Source: Bordetella pertussis 18323 (lineage in GTDB: Bacteria > Pseudomonadota > Gammaproteobacteria > Burkholderiales > Burkholderiaceae_B). From it: 64,000 bases of DNA. Under the pieces are notes generated by a model, which had not been told where the DNA came from, made no database searches, and saw nothing but the letters and a program-made list of their open reading frames with translations. How positions within the stretch are numbered: position 1 is the stretch's first letter; the number at the start of each line of letters is the position of its first letter. The stretch covers positions 2,108,001-2,172,000 of the forward strand of contig NC_018518.1 in assembly GCF_000306945.1 (NCBI RefSeq), read 5' to 3'. Positions 26,350 to 38,238 of the stretch are shown in pieces. A program made the translations under genes and the position numbers.

Positions 26350-27945
26350 TCAGGCTTTGTCGCCGGACGCCGGGCCGGCGGATGATCCGGCGCCGCCGGG
26401 CTTGGCCGGTTGCTCGTCGTCCGCGCCGGCGCGATAGCTCGAGACCGGCGCTTCGATGGCGGCCGCCGGAATGGGCGCGCTGTCGAAGTAGTCTTCGATA
26501 TCGATGGCGGTGCGCGGCGGCACGCTGACGGGTTCGGGCGCGACGGCGGACGCGGGCTCGTGCTCGCCCGCTGCGCGCGCATCCGGATCGAGCACGTAGT
26601 CGACAGCGCCCGGCTCGGCTTCGGGCGGCGCCTCGGCGATGACGGGCGCGGTGTATTCCGACATATTGGGCACGTACTCGCGCTCGGCGTCCAGCCACGC
26701 GGGGTCGGCCTTGGTGTCGGCCGCCGGCAACGCGATGTCCGCCACCAGCACCGGCAGCGCCACGCGGGCCGCGGTGGCCTGGCGCCAGTGGCGCGCCGCG
26801 TCGGCGGGCCGGTCCAGCCTGTCGTACAGGCTGCCCAGCAAGGCATGCGCCTGCGGATCGTTGCGCCGGCTGACGCTGCGTTGCAGATAGCGTTCCGCCT
26901 GCCTCCACAGCTGTCCGTTCAGGCACAGCAGGCCCAGCGCCGTCAGCAGGTCGGTATCGGCCGGACGCTGCTGCAGCCAGGTCTCGGCCTTGGCAAGGCG
27001 GTGCGGCACCTGGGCGGCATCGCAGCGCGCATAGGCGGCCACCAGCGCGGGGTTGAACTTGACCGCCACCGCGGCCTCGAGAATGCGCGCGGCCTCGTTG
27101 GCCTCGCCCGCGTCCTCGAAGGCGGCAGCGCCGGCCAGCGCGATGTTCGGCAACAGCCGCTCATCGCTCTTGAGGTCTTTCCAGATGGGGCGCCACTGGT
27201 CCACGGCCATGCCTGCGCGCAGGCGCGCGGCGCCCGCGCTGTCGATCAGCTGCTCGGCCTCGGCCTTGCCGATGGCATTGCGCCGCAACAGGCCGCGCGC
27301 CAGCATGAACACGCGCTCGTGATGCTGCAAGGCCGTCTCGGCGCGCAGCAGCAGGCGCATGGTGTGCAGATGGCGCGCGCCGCCGTCCTGCAGCGGCTCC
27401 AGCAGGTCCAGCGCCTGCTGGGCGCGCCCCTGGTCCAGCAGCATGTCGGCCGATACCGTGGCGGTGGCTTCCTGCAGCCCGGCATCCTCGCCTGCCTGTT
27501 CGCGGGCGGATTCCAGCATGCGGTCCCGGCGCTCGTACTCGCCCAGGTTATGCGCCGCGCGCGCGCCCGACAGCGCCGCCAGGACGCGGCTGCTGCGCAC
27601 CTTGGTCTGGTCGAACAGCTTCGACAGGTCCTTCTCGGCCTGCGCGAAACGCCCTTCCAGCAGGCCGATCCAGCCGCGTTCGAGCAGTTCGTGGTCGCGT
27701 TCCTGGGCACGGCGGCCGCGCCAGGCGCGCAAGCGATCGGGAATGGCCACCAGCCAGGCCAGCAGGCGCAGGCCGACGTACAGCGTGACGAAGGCGGCCA
27801 CCAGCAGCAATACCGTCAGCGTCAGCGACAACTCGATGCGCCACGGCCAGACCAGCAGCAAGACGTTGCCCGCGTGGGCGCGCAGCACGACGGCCAGCGC
27901 CACCGCGACAACGGCCAACAATAGAGTCCAGAACCAGGTACGCAT
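26350..27945 (-). CDS. hemY: HemY-type TPR membrane protein
   Basis: A 531-residue proteobacterial HemY (not the oxidase of the same name). Two N-terminal membrane spans (about 4-22 and 40-62) are followed by tetratricopeptide-like repeats (for example [40 protein letters not shown]) and a low-complexity acidic, Pro/Ala-rich tail. It is encoded after hemC-hemD-hemX as is usual in beta- and gammaproteobacteria and is thought to assist late porphyrin steps at the membrane; the mechanism is unknown. It starts 3 bases after hemX. Confidence 0.93.
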   Translation of the reverse strand: MRTWFWTLLLAVVAVALAVVLRAHAGNVLLLVWPWRIELSLTLTVLLLVAAFVTLYVGLRLLAWLVAIPDRLRAWRGRRAQERDHELLERGWIGLLEGRFAQAEKDLSKLFDQTKVRSSRVLAALSGARAAHNLGEYERRDRMLESAREQAGEDAGLQEATATVSADMLLDQGRAQQALDLLEPLQDGGARHLHTMRLLLRAETALQHHERVFMLARGLLRRNAIGKAEAEQLIDSAGAARLRAGMAVDQWRPIWKDLKSDERLLPNIALAGAAAFEDAGEANEAARILEAAVAVKFNPALVAAYARCDAAQVPHRLAKAETWLQQRPADTDLLTALGLLCLNGQLWRQAERYLQRSVSRRNDPQAHALLGSLYDRLDRPADAARHWRQATAARVALPVLVADIALPAADTKADPAWLDAEREYVPNMSEYTAPVIAEAPPEAEPGAVDYVLDPDARAAGEHEPASAVAPEPVSVPPRTAIDIEDYFDSAPIPAAAIEAPVSSYRAGADDEQPAKPGGAGSSAGPASGDKA

Positions 27946-27948
27946 GCG

Positions 27949-29133
27949 TCAGTCCTGTTGCCCGTCGGCGTTGAAGCCGGCCGCGCGCAGGGCCGCAATG
28001 CCATTGAGGCTGTCGGCCACATCGGGGACGCGCACGGCGATCTCGACCTGTCCCAGTTCGCGGGCCAGCGCCAGCGCGGCGACGGTATCCGGCGCCTTGC
28101 CGTCGAAATACTGGGCCAGGGTCGCGGCCACCGCGTCCAGTTCGCTATTCCAGACAGCGGGCTGGCGCATCAGCATCGACAACTGCGCCGTGAGCAGGCG
28201 CTGGCGCAGCGTGGAACGCAGCTGGCCGGCCTGCTCGGGCGAAAGCAGCAGCGCCGTGGGCTGATCGACACGCTGCACGCGGATCAGGTCGCCCAGCTCA
28301 TGGGCCAGCGCACTGCCGGCGCGGCCCGGCCAGGAGGCGATCTCGGCCTGCCAGCGCTGCCACCAGGCCGCATCGGCCGGCAGGTCGGCGCCCGGATCGA
28401 CGCTAGCCGACACGGCCTCGTTCGCCTGGGGCACGGCGGTCACGCCAGGCGCGGCCGCGTCAGGCACCAGCAACGGCGCCCGGCCCACCAGGGCCACCAG
28501 GCGATCGATGCGGGCCGATTGAGCCGCGATGTCGACCACGCCGACCGCGCGCAGGCGGTCCAGGTCGCCGTTGATGCTTTGCTGCAGGCTGGCAAAGCGC
28601 GGCCGGTCGGCGCGCGCCAGGCGAGCCTGGGCCGTTTCCAGGGCCACGATGGCATTGCTGACATTGCCGGCCAGGCGCAGTTGCTGGCTGGCGATGGTGA
28701 TCAGGCGCTCGATGTCGTTGGCCAGCATTTCGTCGCTGGCGCCGTCGTTGAGGTTCTGCAGCGCCTGCTGCAGCGCGCTGTACTGGCTTTGCGCTTCGCG
28801 CACCTTGCCTTCGAGCTCGGCCACCTTGCCGGACTGCGCCTGCGCCAGCGCCAGCGCCTCGCGCATGTCGTTGCGCGACTGCGTCAGCTCGGCGCCCAGC
28901 GTATTGAGACGGGCGGCCACTTCCTGGCCGGCGCTGACGAATTGCTTGCGCTGCAGCCATGCGGCCCACCCCAGGCCGACGGCCAGCAGGATGACGATGA
29001 TAAGCGCGGTAACGAGCGTACTGTTTACGCCCTTGCCCTTGCGCGACTGGCTCGCGACGGCCTCGTCGGCGGCGGCCGTGCCCGGCGTACCCGGTACGGT
29101 GCCGGGCGGAGTAGCGGAGGTGTTGTCTGTCAT
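27949..29133 (-). CDS. hemX: HemX-type uroporphyrinogen-III C-methyltransferase-like membrane protein
   Basis: A 394-residue protein: a Pro/Thr/Ala-rich cytoplasmic N-terminus, one membrane span at about residues 42-62 (LVTALIIVILLAVGLGWAAW), a coiled-coil (about 70-130, AELEGKVREAQSQYSALQQA) and a helical periplasmic domain. This is the HemX family, encoded between hemD and hemY; despite its database label a methyltransferase activity is not supported by the sequence. I chose ATG 29133; the frame extends upstream without plausible coding. Confidence 0.9.
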   Translation of the reverse strand: MTDNTSATPPGTVPGTPGTAAADEAVASQSRKGKGVNSTLVTALIIVILLAVGLGWAAWLQRKQFVSAGQEVAARLNTLGAELTQSRNDMREALALAQAQSGKVAELEGKVREAQSQYSALQQALQNLNDGASDEMLANDIERLITIASQQLRLAGNVSNAIVALETAQARLARADRPRFASLQQSINGDLDRLRAVGVVDIAAQSARIDRLVALVGRAPLLVPDAAAPGVTAVPQANEAVSASVDPGADLPADAAWWQRWQAEIASWPGRAGSALAHELGDLIRVQRVDQPTALLLSPEQAGQLRSTLRQRLLTAQLSMLMRQPAVWNSELDAVAATLAQYFDGKAPDTVAALALARELGQVEIAVRVPDVADSLNGIAALRAAGFNADGQQD

Positions 29134-29170
29134 GACGCGATTGTATTCGGTGATGGCATGTAACGACGAT

Positions 29171-29959
29171 TCAAGCCGCAACAAAAGTCGCGAAGATCGC
29201 CTCATCGGCAGGCATGCAGTTTTTTACCATTGGCGCATCGGCGCCGCCACCGGCCAGCGCCCGCAGCCGCTCGGCCAGCACGGGGTGCGTGACGACGAAA
29301 CGGCCCTGCAGCCACCAGTCCAGCAATTGCTCCTCGCGCAGGCCCTGAACCAGCGCGTCGATGCCCTCGCCGCTGGTGAGCAGCCAGGTCGGGCGCTCGC
29401 CCGCCAGGGCCCAGTCGCGCAGGCGCTGGCGCCCCTCCTGCGCCCAGGGCGCGGGCCGCCGGCGGTAGACGGCGTGGCGGCTGACCTCCACGCCAGCCGC
29501 AACCAGGCGATCGGCCAGCCAGTCGCGCCCCTGCGTGCCGCGCACCAGCAGCGCGCGGCGCGGCAATGCCGGACGCGCCCGCAACAAGGCCCACAAGGCT
29601 TCCGAATCGTGGGTGGGCGCGGTTTCCGCGGGGTGCAAAACTGTTGTATCGGCGCCAAACTGGCCCGAATCCAGCAGGGCGCGGGCGCTGGCCGGGCCCA
29701 CGGTGGCGGCGACCGCGCCTGCCGGCCATGGCAATTCGCCCCGCTCCCTCAGCTGCTCCAGGTACAGGCGCGCCGCGTTGCCGCTGACAAACACCACCAG
29801 GTCGTAGTCGCGCGGCAGCGGCACCACGCCGTTTTCGGGCGGCAACGGCTCGATGCGCAAGGCCGGCAGGCAAAGGGTCTGCCAACCGGCGTCGTGCAGG
29901 CGTTGCGCAAGCGCGCCATTGCGGCCTTGCGGCCGTGTCAGGATGGCAATCTGCGACAT
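29171..29959 (-). CDS. hemD: Uroporphyrinogen-III synthase
   Basis: A 262-residue HemD that closes and isomerises hydroxymethylbilane to uroporphyrinogen III. The sequence is weakly conserved in this family, but ILTRPQGRNGALAQRL, LVVFVSGNAARLYLEQL, AAVAATVGPASARALLDSG and LLTSGEGIDALV fit the two-domain fold, and the position between hemC and hemX confirms it. It starts 32 bases after the hemC stop. Confidence 0.93.
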   Translation of the reverse strand: MSQIAILTRPQGRNGALAQRLHDAGWQTLCLPALRIEPLPPENGVVPLPRDYDLVVFVSGNAARLYLEQLRERGELPWPAGAVAATVGPASARALLDSGQFGADTTVLHPAETAPTHDSEALWALLRARPALPRRALLVRGTQGRDWLADRLVAAGVEVSRHAVYRRRPAPWAQEGRQRLRDWALAGERPTWLLTSGEGIDALVQGLREEQLLDWWLQGRFVVTHPVLAERLRALAGGGADAPMVKNCMPADEAIFATFVAA

Positions 29960-29991
29960 AGGCAAGCCCCCGCGAGGGCCCGACCGCCCTG

Positions 29992-30936
29992 TCAAGGCGC
30001 GGGCGAGGTTGGCAGCAATTCGGCCAGTATTGCGTCGGCGCCGTCGGCCAGCAAGTCGCGCGCGGCCGACTCGCCGATGGCCTGGGCCTGGTCGCGCGGA
30101 CCGCGGCGCTCGGCCCGCACGATGCGGCGGCCGTCGGGCGCGGCGACCAGCGCGCGCAAGGCGAGCTCATCGCCATCGATACGGGCATAGGCCGCCAGCG
30201 GCACCTGGCACGATCCGCCCAGCATGCGCGAGACCGCGCGCTCGGCGGTCACGCAGGCCAGGGTGGCGGCGTCGCCCAGCGGCGCCAGCATGGCGCGCAC
30301 ATCGGCGCGGCCCTGCAGGATCTCGATGCCCAGCGCGCCCTGCCCGGCCGCGGGCAGGCTGTCGTCCGGTTCCAGCAGCGCGCGGATGCGGGCCGCCAGG
30401 CCCAGGCGCTCCAGGCCCGCCGCGGCCAGCACGATGGCGGCGTAATCGCCGTTGTCCAGCTTGCCCAGGCGCGTATCGAGATTGCCCCGCAGCGGCTTGA
30501 CGACCAGGTGCGGATAGCGGGCGCGGATCTGCGACTCGCGCCGCAGGCTGGACGTGCCGACCGCCGCCCCGGGCGGCAGGTCGGCCAGGCTGCCGTAATC
30601 GTTGGAGACGAACGCATCGCGCGGATCGGCGCGCTCGAGCACGCAGCTCAGCTCGAACGGCGCGTGCAGGTCCACCGGCACGTCCTTGAGCGAATGCACC
30701 GCGAGATCGGCGCGGCCGTCGAGCAAGGCGGTTTCGAGTTCCTTGACGAACAAGCCCTTGCCGCCCACCTTGGATAGGGTGCGGTCCAGGATCTGGTCGC
30801 CGCGCGTGGTCAGCGTCAGCAACTCGACGCTGCACGCCGGGTAGCGCGCGCGCAGCAGATCGCGCACATGCTCGGCTTGCCACAAGGCAAGCCGGCTGGC
30901 GCGCGTGGCGATGGTCAGGCGTTCTACAGCGGCCAC
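29992..30936 (-). CDS. hemC: Porphobilinogen deaminase (hydroxymethylbilane synthase)
   Basis: A 314-residue HemC that assembles four porphobilinogens into hydroxymethylbilane on a dipyrromethane cofactor. Motifs are [17 protein letters not shown], GDKIxD-type [30 protein letters not shown], and the cofactor cysteine in [11 protein letters not shown]. The start is GTG at 30936 (GTGGCCGCTGTA), since no in-frame ATG precedes the conserved N-terminus. First gene of hemC-hemD-hemX-hemY. Confidence 0.96.
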
Positions 30937-30945
30937 GTCAGGGCG

Positions 30946-31068
30946 TCAGAGAAAGCTGGAGACGATGACCGAAGCCACCACCCCCAGGATGGCCAGCACG
31001 AACAGGCCTTGCAGCAGGCTCAGGCCCGATTCGTTTTGCTGGGGGTTGGAAGTCTTACGCAGACTCAT
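30946..31068 (-). CDS. Small single-span membrane protein
   Basis: A 40-residue ORF: a polar N-terminus (MSLRKTSNPQQNESG) and one strong hydrophobic span (LLQGLFVLAILGVVASVIVS). It overlaps the last 14 bases of the terC gene and stops 9 bases before hemC, so it may be translated from the terC transcript. No family is recognised; the compact layout and clean transmembrane pattern support a real gene. Confidence 0.6.
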   Translation of the reverse strand: MSLRKTSNPQQNESGLSLLQGLFVLAILGVVASVIVSSFL

Positions 31069-31774
31069 TGACGGATTCCTTGGAAGCGGTTTTACGGCTT
31101 GCCAGCCACCGCCCGAGGAGAACGACGAGCAGCGCACCGGCAATTTCAACGCCGATTTTAACCGCGCTGGGCTGTTCGCCGAATTGACGCACGACAAACA
31201 CGTCGGTAATCAGCATGCCGCCGGCGATCCAGCCCAGCAGCGCCGCGCCGAAGGTGACGACCATCGGGAAGCGGTCGATCAGCTTGAGCACCAGCGTGCT
31301 GCCCCAGATGATGATGGGCACGCTGACCACCAGGCCGAAGACCACCAGGCCGATCTGGTGGTCGGCATGGGCGTTCTGCGCCGCGCCGGCAATGGCGATG
31401 ACGTTGTCCAGGCTCATCACGAAGTCGGCGATGATGATGGTCTTGACCACGGCGACGATGGACGTGCCGCCCTTGATGCTGTCATGCCCTTCGTCCTCGG
31501 GCACCAGCAGCTTGACGCCGATCCAGACCAGCAGCAGGCCGCCCACGACCTTCAGGAACGGGATGTTCAGCAGCGTGAGGGCGAAGGCAATCAGCACCAC
31601 GCGCAGGATGATGGCGCCGGCCGTCCCCCACAGGATGCCTTGCATGCGCTGCTTGGGCGCGAGATTTCGACACGCCAGCGCGATCACGACCGCGTTGTCG
31701 CCACCCAGCAGGATGTCGATGAGGATGATCTGGAAGACTGCCGCCCAACTCAGCGTCTGGAAAAACTCAAGCAT
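31055..31774 (-). CDS. TerC/YjbE-family integral membrane protein
   Basis: A 239-residue protein of the TerC family with about seven hydrophobic spans. Conserved acidic motifs within membranes, LIDILLGGDNAVVIALACRN and IIADFVMSLDNVIAIAG, are characteristic and probably bind metal ions. Family members are linked to manganese export or tellurite resistance. It is the second of two tandem paralogues on the minus strand. ATG 31774 is followed directly by the first span. Confidence 0.92.
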   Translation of the reverse strand: MLEFFQTLSWAAVFQIILIDILLGGDNAVVIALACRNLAPKQRMQGILWGTAGAIILRVVLIAFALTLLNIPFLKVVGGLLLVWIGVKLLVPEDEGHDSIKGGTSIVAVVKTIIIADFVMSLDNVIAIAGAAQNAHADHQIGLVVFGLVVSVPIIIWGSTLVLKLIDRFPMVVTFGAALLGWIAGGMLITDVFVVRQFGEQPSAVKIGVEIAGALLVVLLGRWLASRKTASKESVNESA

Positions 31775-31867
31775 TTGGAACCCCCAACAGGCGTTATTTG
31801 TAAAAACCGGAGAAATACCGGGAAGACCGCCGTCAGCCTCGCCGTGGCAAAACGCGGCCAAAAGAAA

Positions 31868-31915
31868 ACGGGCTGGTCAGCCCCGCCTGAAGGCGGGGCC
31901 CGAACAGCCCGCTAT
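31868..31915 (-). terminator. Terminator after the first terC paralogue
   Basis: On the minus strand a nested hairpin (outer GGGCTG/CAGCCC, inner GCCCCGCC/GGCGGGGC with a TTCA loop) is followed by GTTTTCTTTT. It lies 18 bases after the stop of the upstream terC paralogue. Confidence 0.85.
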
Positions 31916-31932
31916 TGTAGTTCAGCTTTGCG

Positions 31933-32628
31933 TCAGGCCCGTTGCCTGGCCTGGAAAATTTTGCCCAGCGCCAGCACCAGGATTGCACCAATTGCGCCTA
32001 CCATCAGCGCGAAATCGTGTTGCGTGACACCCAGCATGGTGTCGATCCGCGCCACCGATTCTTCCAGTGCAGGATCGCCCACCAGCAGTTCGCCGGCGAT
32101 GAAACCCAGCAGCGCCGCCCCCACCCAGACGATGATGGGAAAACGCTCGATCACCTTGAGCAACAGTGCGCTACCGAATATGACCAGCGGGATGCTGATG
32201 GCCAGGCCCAGCACCAGCAGCGTGGTGTCGCCCATGGCCGCGGCGGCGACAGCCACCACGTTGTCCAGGCTCATGACCAGGTCGGCGATCATGATGGTCC
32301 GGATCGCGACAAGCAGCGAGCCATGGCCCTTTTCCGCGCCATCGTCCTCGCCCTCGGGCAGCAGCAGCGACACGCCGATATAGACCAGCAGCGCGGCCCC
32401 GATCAGCTTCAGCCAGGGCAACAGCAGCAACTTGGCGGCCACCAGCGTCAGCGCGATACGCATCACGATTACCGCGGCCGACCCGACCACGATGGCCTTC
32501 TTCTGCTGATCCGGGGGTAGCGAGCGCGCGGCCAGCGCGATCACCACGGCGTTGTCTCCCGATAGCAGTATGTTTACCCAAATAATCTGGAGCAAGGCGA
32601 TCCAGAACGCCGCAGAACTAAGTTCCAT
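31933..32628 (-). CDS. TerC/YjbE-family integral membrane protein (paralogue)
   Basis: A 231-residue TerC-family protein with about seven spans and the same intramembrane acidic motifs (VNILLSGDNAVVIALAARSL, MIADLVMSLDNVVAVAA). It lies just upstream of the other paralogue (31055-31774) and has its own terminator, so the two are separately expressed copies of an old duplication. A metal-ion efflux role is likely but not shown. Start ATG 32628. Confidence 0.92.
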   Translation of the reverse strand: MELSSAAFWIALLQIIWVNILLSGDNAVVIALAARSLPPDQQKKAIVVGSAAVIVMRIALTLVAAKLLLLPWLKLIGAALLVYIGVSLLLPEGEDDGAEKGHGSLLVAIRTIMIADLVMSLDNVVAVAAAAMGDTTLLVLGLAISIPLVIFGSALLLKVIERFPIIVWVGAALLGFIAGELLVGDPALEESVARIDTMLGVTQHDFALMVGAIGAILVLALGKIFQARQRA

Positions 32629-32844
32629 TCCTCTCTTTCCTAGTGATGATCCCCTAGGATTGAACAAACACAAGACACGCGTGGCCGCCTTCGACCAGGC
32701 GAGCCCTGGCGGCATTCTTGGTGCGTGGGTGGACAGGCAAATCGAAAAGCCCCTCGCTTTTGATTATAGGTTCGCGCGAATTCCTCTCTTTTCAATTCAC
32801 TTTCAATATTCTTTCAATCCGCTTTCAGCCGGCCGCGGCATGCG

Positions 32845-32873
32845 AAAAAAAACGGCCCGCGATCGCGGGCCGT
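32845..32873 (-). terminator. Terminator of sucCD
   Basis: A perfect palindromic stem of 11 bp without a long loop (ACGGCCCGCGA / TCGCGGGCCGT), preceded on the plus strand by a run of eight A, that is a U-run for the minus-strand sucD transcript. It lies 31 bases after the sucD stop. Confidence 0.9.
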
Positions 32874-32903
32874 CCTGGGACAGGCGGGCTGTCCGGCGCG
32901 TGA

Positions 32904-33785
32904 TTACAGCACGGACTTGAGCAGCTTGCCCATTTCCGACGGGTTGCGCGTGGTACGGATACCGCACGCTTCCATCACTTCCAGCTTGGCATCGGCCGTG
33001 TCGGCGCCGCCCGAGATCAGGGCGCCAGCATGGCCCATGCGCTTGCCGGCCGGCGCGGTGACACCGGCGATGAAGCCGACCACGGGCTTCTTCATGTTGT
33101 CCTTGGCCCACTGCGCGGCATTGACTTCGTCCGGACCGCCGATCTCGCCGATCATGATGACGGCGTCGGTGTCGGGATCGTCATTGAACAGCTTGAGCAC
33201 GTCGACGTGCTTCAGGCCGTTGATGGGATCGCCGCCGATGCCCACGGCGCTGGACTGGCCCAGGCCGAGCTCGGTGACTTGCGCCACGGCTTCGTAGGTC
33301 AGCGTACCGGAGCGGCTGACGATGCCGATGCGGCCCTTGCGGTGGATGTGGCCGGGCATGATCCCGATCTTGATTTCGTCGGGCGTGATCAGGCCGGGGC
33401 AGTTCGGGCCCAGCAGCAGCGTCTTGCTGTTCATGGCCTGCATGCGGTTCTTCACTTCCAGCATGTCGCGCACGGGAATGCCTTCGGTAATGCAGATCAC
33501 CAGGTCCAGTTCGGCCTCGACGGCCTCCCAGATCGCGGCCGCGGCGCCCGCCGGCGGCACGTAGATCACCGACACGGTAGCGCCGGTATCCGCCTTGGCG
33601 TCCTTGACGTTGGCGTAGATGGGCACGCCTTCGAAATCCTCACCGGCCTTCTTGGGGTTCACGCCGGCCACGAAGGCGGCCTTGCCGTTGGCGTACTCGC
33701 GGCACATGCGGGTATGGAACTGACCCGTCTTGCCCGTGATGCCCTGGGTGATGACTTTGGTGTCCTTGTTGATCAGAATCGACAT
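32904..33785 (-). CDS. sucD: Succinyl-CoA synthetase alpha subunit
   Basis: A 293-residue SucD, the CoA-binding and phospho-histidine subunit of the TCA-cycle enzyme making ATP or GTP from succinyl-CoA. It has [42 protein letters not shown] and the active histidine in [13 protein letters not shown]. It starts 19 bases after sucC and ends before a strong terminator. ATG 33785 matches the family N-terminus [11 protein letters not shown]. Confidence 0.98.
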   Translation of the reverse strand: MSILINKDTKVITQGITGKTGQFHTRMCREYANGKAAFVAGVNPKKAGEDFEGVPIYANVKDAKADTGATVSVIYVPPAGAAAAIWEAVEAELDLVICITEGIPVRDMLEVKNRMQAMNSKTLLLGPNCPGLITPDEIKIGIMPGHIHRKGRIGIVSRSGTLTYEAVAQVTELGLGQSSAVGIGGDPINGLKHVDVLKLFNDDPDTDAVIMIGEIGGPDEVNAAQWAKDNMKKPVVGFIAGVTAPAGKRMGHAGALISGGADTADAKLEVMEACGIRTTRNPSEMGKLLKSVL

Positions 33786-33804
33786 TTGTGAATCCTTGGC
33801 AATT

Positions 33805-34965
<1,161 letters not shown>

Positions 34966-34975
34966 GTGATACCTG

Positions 34976-35578
34976 TCAGGACGTATGAGAGAGAGAGGGT
35001 GAATCGGAAGACGTATCGGCCGACGACCCGGCGTTGGCGCCCGTATACCATTTGGGGTAGTACTCCTGCACGACCGGACCGTCGGTGCGCAAGGCATGGC
35101 AACCGCCAAGCTGGAACGGGCGCTTGTCTGGGTTGCTGTTCTGACGGCGCCGGCCGGCCATGGACTGGACGGCGGCTGTCGGCAGCACCTGCGAAAGCTC
35201 GGTCATGTGCGTACAGCCCGCGACATGACCGAAGCGCTCCTTGACCTGGCGACGAAACCCCTTGAGCAGGTTCATGCCGACCAGGTCGCGATAGGCTTGT
35301 TCGATGTTCGTGCACACGCCGTCGTACGGGGCGGCATCATAGACGGCCTGTGCCGCAATGATGGTATACGCCTCGTCGATCGTAATGCGCAAGTGCATGT
35401 GATGGATGAATTCGCCGGCCTTGAAAAGCTGGCCGTCGCGCTTGGGAAAATCGTAACCCTTGTAATCGATCAGCTCGGCTTCGAGATCCCACAGGCCATC
35501 CTCGCGCCCATAAGACTGCACGCGTATCGAACGCGTGTGCAGGGGCTGGCGAGGGGTATCCGGCGGTGGCAAGGGCAT
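34976..35578 (-). CDS. DUF2889 domain-containing protein
   Basis: A 200-residue protein of the DUF2889 family: [46 protein letters not shown], and [22 protein letters not shown] are its conserved blocks. Function is unknown. It lies immediately before sucC, a linkage also known from other Burkholderiales. The tail (about 165-200) is low-complexity Ser/Ala-rich. ATG 35578 was chosen because the conserved domain starts soon after. Confidence 0.88.
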
Positions 35579-35782
35579 GGTCGAACCTGCTGGGCGCGAT
35601 TTTGACGCAAGGCAGCAAATCCTGGGGAGTATAACGCAGCCGATTGCCGGCGACGCGGCCCGGGCCGACCCTCCCCCGGAGCACGCGCCGCACAAATTTC
35701 AGGCGCGGCGCCGGGGGCCCGCCCCGGCCGGGACAGCCTCCCCCCGCGCCGCCGCAAGGGGACGGATACGGATTACCCGCCG

Positions 35783-38077
35783 TCAGGCGGCGCGCAGCGT
35801 GCGGGCCGCCTGCACCATGCCGATCAGGGCGGCTTCGGTTTCGGGCCAGGTGCGCGTCTTCAGGCCGCAGTCCGGATTGACCCACAGGCGCTCCTTGGGC
35901 AGGCGCGCGGCAGCCTTGCGCATCAGTTCCACCATCCAGTCCACCTCCGGCACGTTGGGGGAATGGATGTCATACACGCCAGGCCCGATGTCATTGGGAT
36001 AGTGGAAATCCTCGAACGCCTTGAGCAGCTCCATGTTGGAACGCGATGTCTCGATAGTGATCACATCGGCGTCCATGGCCGCGATCGACTCGATGATGTC
36101 GTTGAACTCGGAGTAGCACATATGGGTATGGATCTGCGTCGCCTCGCCCACGCCGGCGGTCGACAGACGGAAGCAGTCGACCGCCCAGTCCAGATAGGCG
36201 CGCCAGTCGGCCCGGCGCAGCGGCAGCCCTTCGCGGATGGCCGGCTCGTCGATCTGGATCACGCGGATTCCGGCAGCCTCCAGGTCCACCACTTCGTCGC
36301 GCAGGGCCAGCGCCAATTGGCGGCAAGTGGCTTCGCGCGGCTGGTCGTCGCGCACGAACGACCACTGCAGGATCGTCACCGGCCCGGTCAGCATGCCCTT
36401 GACCGGTTTGTCGGTCAGCGATTGGGCGTAGGCGGACCAGCCCACCGTCATGGGCGCGGGCCGGGCGACGTCGCCGAAAATGATGGGCGGCTTGACGCAG
36501 CGCGAGCCGTAGCTCTGCACCCAGCCGTTCTTGGTGAAGGCAAATCCGGCCAGCAACTCGCCGAAGTACTCGACCATGTCGTTGCGCTCGGGTTCGCCAT
36601 GCACCAGCACGTCCAGGCCCACCTTCTCCTGGAAGCGGATGACTTCCTCGATTTCCTTGCGAATGGCGTTCTCGTACGCCGAATCGGTCAGCGCGCCGGA
36701 CTTCCAGTCGCGCCGCAGGGCACGGATTTCTGCGGTCTGCGGAAAGGAACCGATCGTGGTGGTGGGAAAGGCCGGCAGCCGCAACTCGCTTTGCTGGCGC
36801 GCGATCCGCTGGCCGAACGGCGCGCGTTCGCGCGACACCCCGGCCTGCCCGGCCATGCGTTGCGCCACGGCCGGATTGTGGATGCGAGGCGATTGGCGAC
36901 GCGCCTGCAGGGCGGCACGCTGGGCGGCCAGCCCTTGCTGCACCGCCGGGTCGGCATCGCCGCCCAGCGCCTTGCCCAGCAGGCACAGCTCGTCCAGCTT
37001 CTGGACGGCGAACGACAGCCAGCCGAGCAACTCGGCATCAAGCTCGGTTTCTCCGGCAAGGTCCACCGGTACGTGCAGCAGCGAGCATGACGGCGCCAGC
37101 CACAGGCGTTCCTGCAATTGCTCGCGCACCGGCACCAGCATCGCGAGCGCCGCATCGAGGTCGGTGCGCCAGATGTTGCGGCCGTTGATCACGCCTGCCG
37201 ACAGCACCTGGCCGGGGCGCAGCCCGCTTGCCACGTCGCTCAGCTGGTCGGGCGCGCGCACCAGGTCCACGTGCAAGCCGGCCACCGGCAGGGCCAGGGC
37301 GGTGGCCAGATTGTCCTTCAGGCCATCGAAATAGGTGGCCAGCAACAGCTTGACCGGGCTGGCCGCCAGCTTGGCGTAGACAGCCTGATAGGCATCCCGC
37401 CAAGCCTGCGGCAAGTCCAGCACCAGCGCCGGCTCGTCGATCTGCACCCATTCGACGCCCAGCCCCGCCAGGCGCTCGAGCACTTCGCCATAGACCGGCA
37501 GCAAGGCGTCGAGCAACTGCAGCTTGCCGATGTCGCCGGCCCCCTGGGCAAAGGCATCGCCCTTGCCCAGCCACAGCCACGTCAGCGGCCCCGGGATGAC
37601 CGGCTTGACGCGGTGCCCCAGGGCCTGGGCCTCCTTGACCTGCTCGAACAGGTCTTCGCGGGCGACGCGGAAGGTCTGTCCGGGCGTCAGTTCCGGGACG
37701 ATGTAGTGGTAGTTGGTATCGAACCACTTGGTCATTTCGCAGGCAGCGGCCGGCTTGCCGCTGGGCGCGCGGCCACGGCCCATGCGAAACAGGGTGTCCA
37801 GGTCCACCGGCTTGCCTTCGGGATGGCCAAAGCGGGCCGGCACGGCGCCAAGCAGCGTGGTCCACTCCAGGATGTGGTCATACCATGCAAAATCGCCCAC
37901 CGGCACGAACGCCACGCCGGCGTCGGCCTGGCGCTGCCAATGGGCCGCGCGCAAGGCACGGCCGGTCTCATGCAGCGCCTCGGCGGTCTGGCGGCCCGCC
38001 CAATAGGCTTCGACGGCGCGCTTGAGTTCGCGCTGGGCGCCGATGCGCGGAAAACCCAGATTATGAATAATAGTCAT
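35783..38077 (-). CDS. metE: Cobalamin-independent methionine synthase
   Basis: A 764-residue MetE that methylates homocysteine from 5-methyltetrahydrofolate-Glu3 without B12. Both domains are complete: N-terminal [15 protein letters not shown] and C-terminal catalytic barrel with [13 protein letters not shown]-type [18 protein letters not shown], the zinc ligands in [10 protein letters not shown] and [11 protein letters not shown], and [11 protein letters not shown]. It is divergent from metR over a 161-base region with MetR-box-like sequence, so it is expected to be activated by MetR with homocysteine. ATG 38077. Confidence 0.97.
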   Translation of the reverse strand: MTIIHNLGFPRIGAQRELKRAVEAYWAGRQTAEALHETGRALRAAHWQRQADAGVAFVPVGDFAWYDHILEWTTLLGAVPARFGHPEGKPVDLDTLFRMGRGRAPSGKPAAACEMTKWFDTNYHYIVPELTPGQTFRVAREDLFEQVKEAQALGHRVKPVIPGPLTWLWLGKGDAFAQGAGDIGKLQLLDALLPVYGEVLERLAGLGVEWVQIDEPALVLDLPQAWRDAYQAVYAKLAASPVKLLLATYFDGLKDNLATALALPVAGLHVDLVRAPDQLSDVASGLRPGQVLSAGVINGRNIWRTDLDAALAMLVPVREQLQERLWLAPSCSLLHVPVDLAGETELDAELLGWLSFAVQKLDELCLLGKALGGDADPAVQQGLAAQRAALQARRQSPRIHNPAVAQRMAGQAGVSRERAPFGQRIARQQSELRLPAFPTTTIGSFPQTAEIRALRRDWKSGALTDSAYENAIRKEIEEVIRFQEKVGLDVLVHGEPERNDMVEYFGELLAGFAFTKNGWVQSYGSRCVKPPIIFGDVARPAPMTVGWSAYAQSLTDKPVKGMLTGPVTILQWSFVRDDQPREATCRQLALALRDEVVDLEAAGIRVIQIDEPAIREGLPLRRADWRAYLDWAVDCFRLSTAGVGEATQIHTHMCYSEFNDIIESIAAMDADVITIETSRSNMELLKAFEDFHYPNDIGPGVYDIHSPNVPEVDWMVELMRKAAARLPKERLWVNPDCGLKTRTWPETEAALIGMVQAARTLRAA

Positions 38078-38171
38078 GACAATACCGGCCTTTCGCAAAA
38101 GTTATTCAAGTCAGGCCGCTATTGTGCGATCATCAACACATGAATCAAAATCAAACTCTACATTCATAAGT

Positions 38172-38184
38172 TGAGTATTATTCA
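38172..38184. promoter_or_regulatory. Putative MetR binding site between metE and metR
   Basis: TGAGTATTATTCA matches the MetR consensus TGAA-N5-TTCA with one mismatch and lies in the AT-rich metE-metR intergenic region (38078-38238). Further TTCA/TGAA half-sites occur nearby. Confidence 0.5.
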
Positions 38185-38238
38185 TATAAAACCAAAGGCG
38201 ACGATTCATGCCCGCTCGCCGCGACCTCTATTGCCGCC

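Noticed and set aside
30905-32383. A 492-residue plus-strand frame opposite hemC and terC genes
   Set aside because: It is antisense to well-identified genes; its Gln/His/Asp-rich translation is the mirror of the GC-rich coding strand.
35579-35782. Extra gene between the DUF2889 gene and metE
   Set aside because: High GC gives open frames but none with a plausible start or motif; taken as intergenic.
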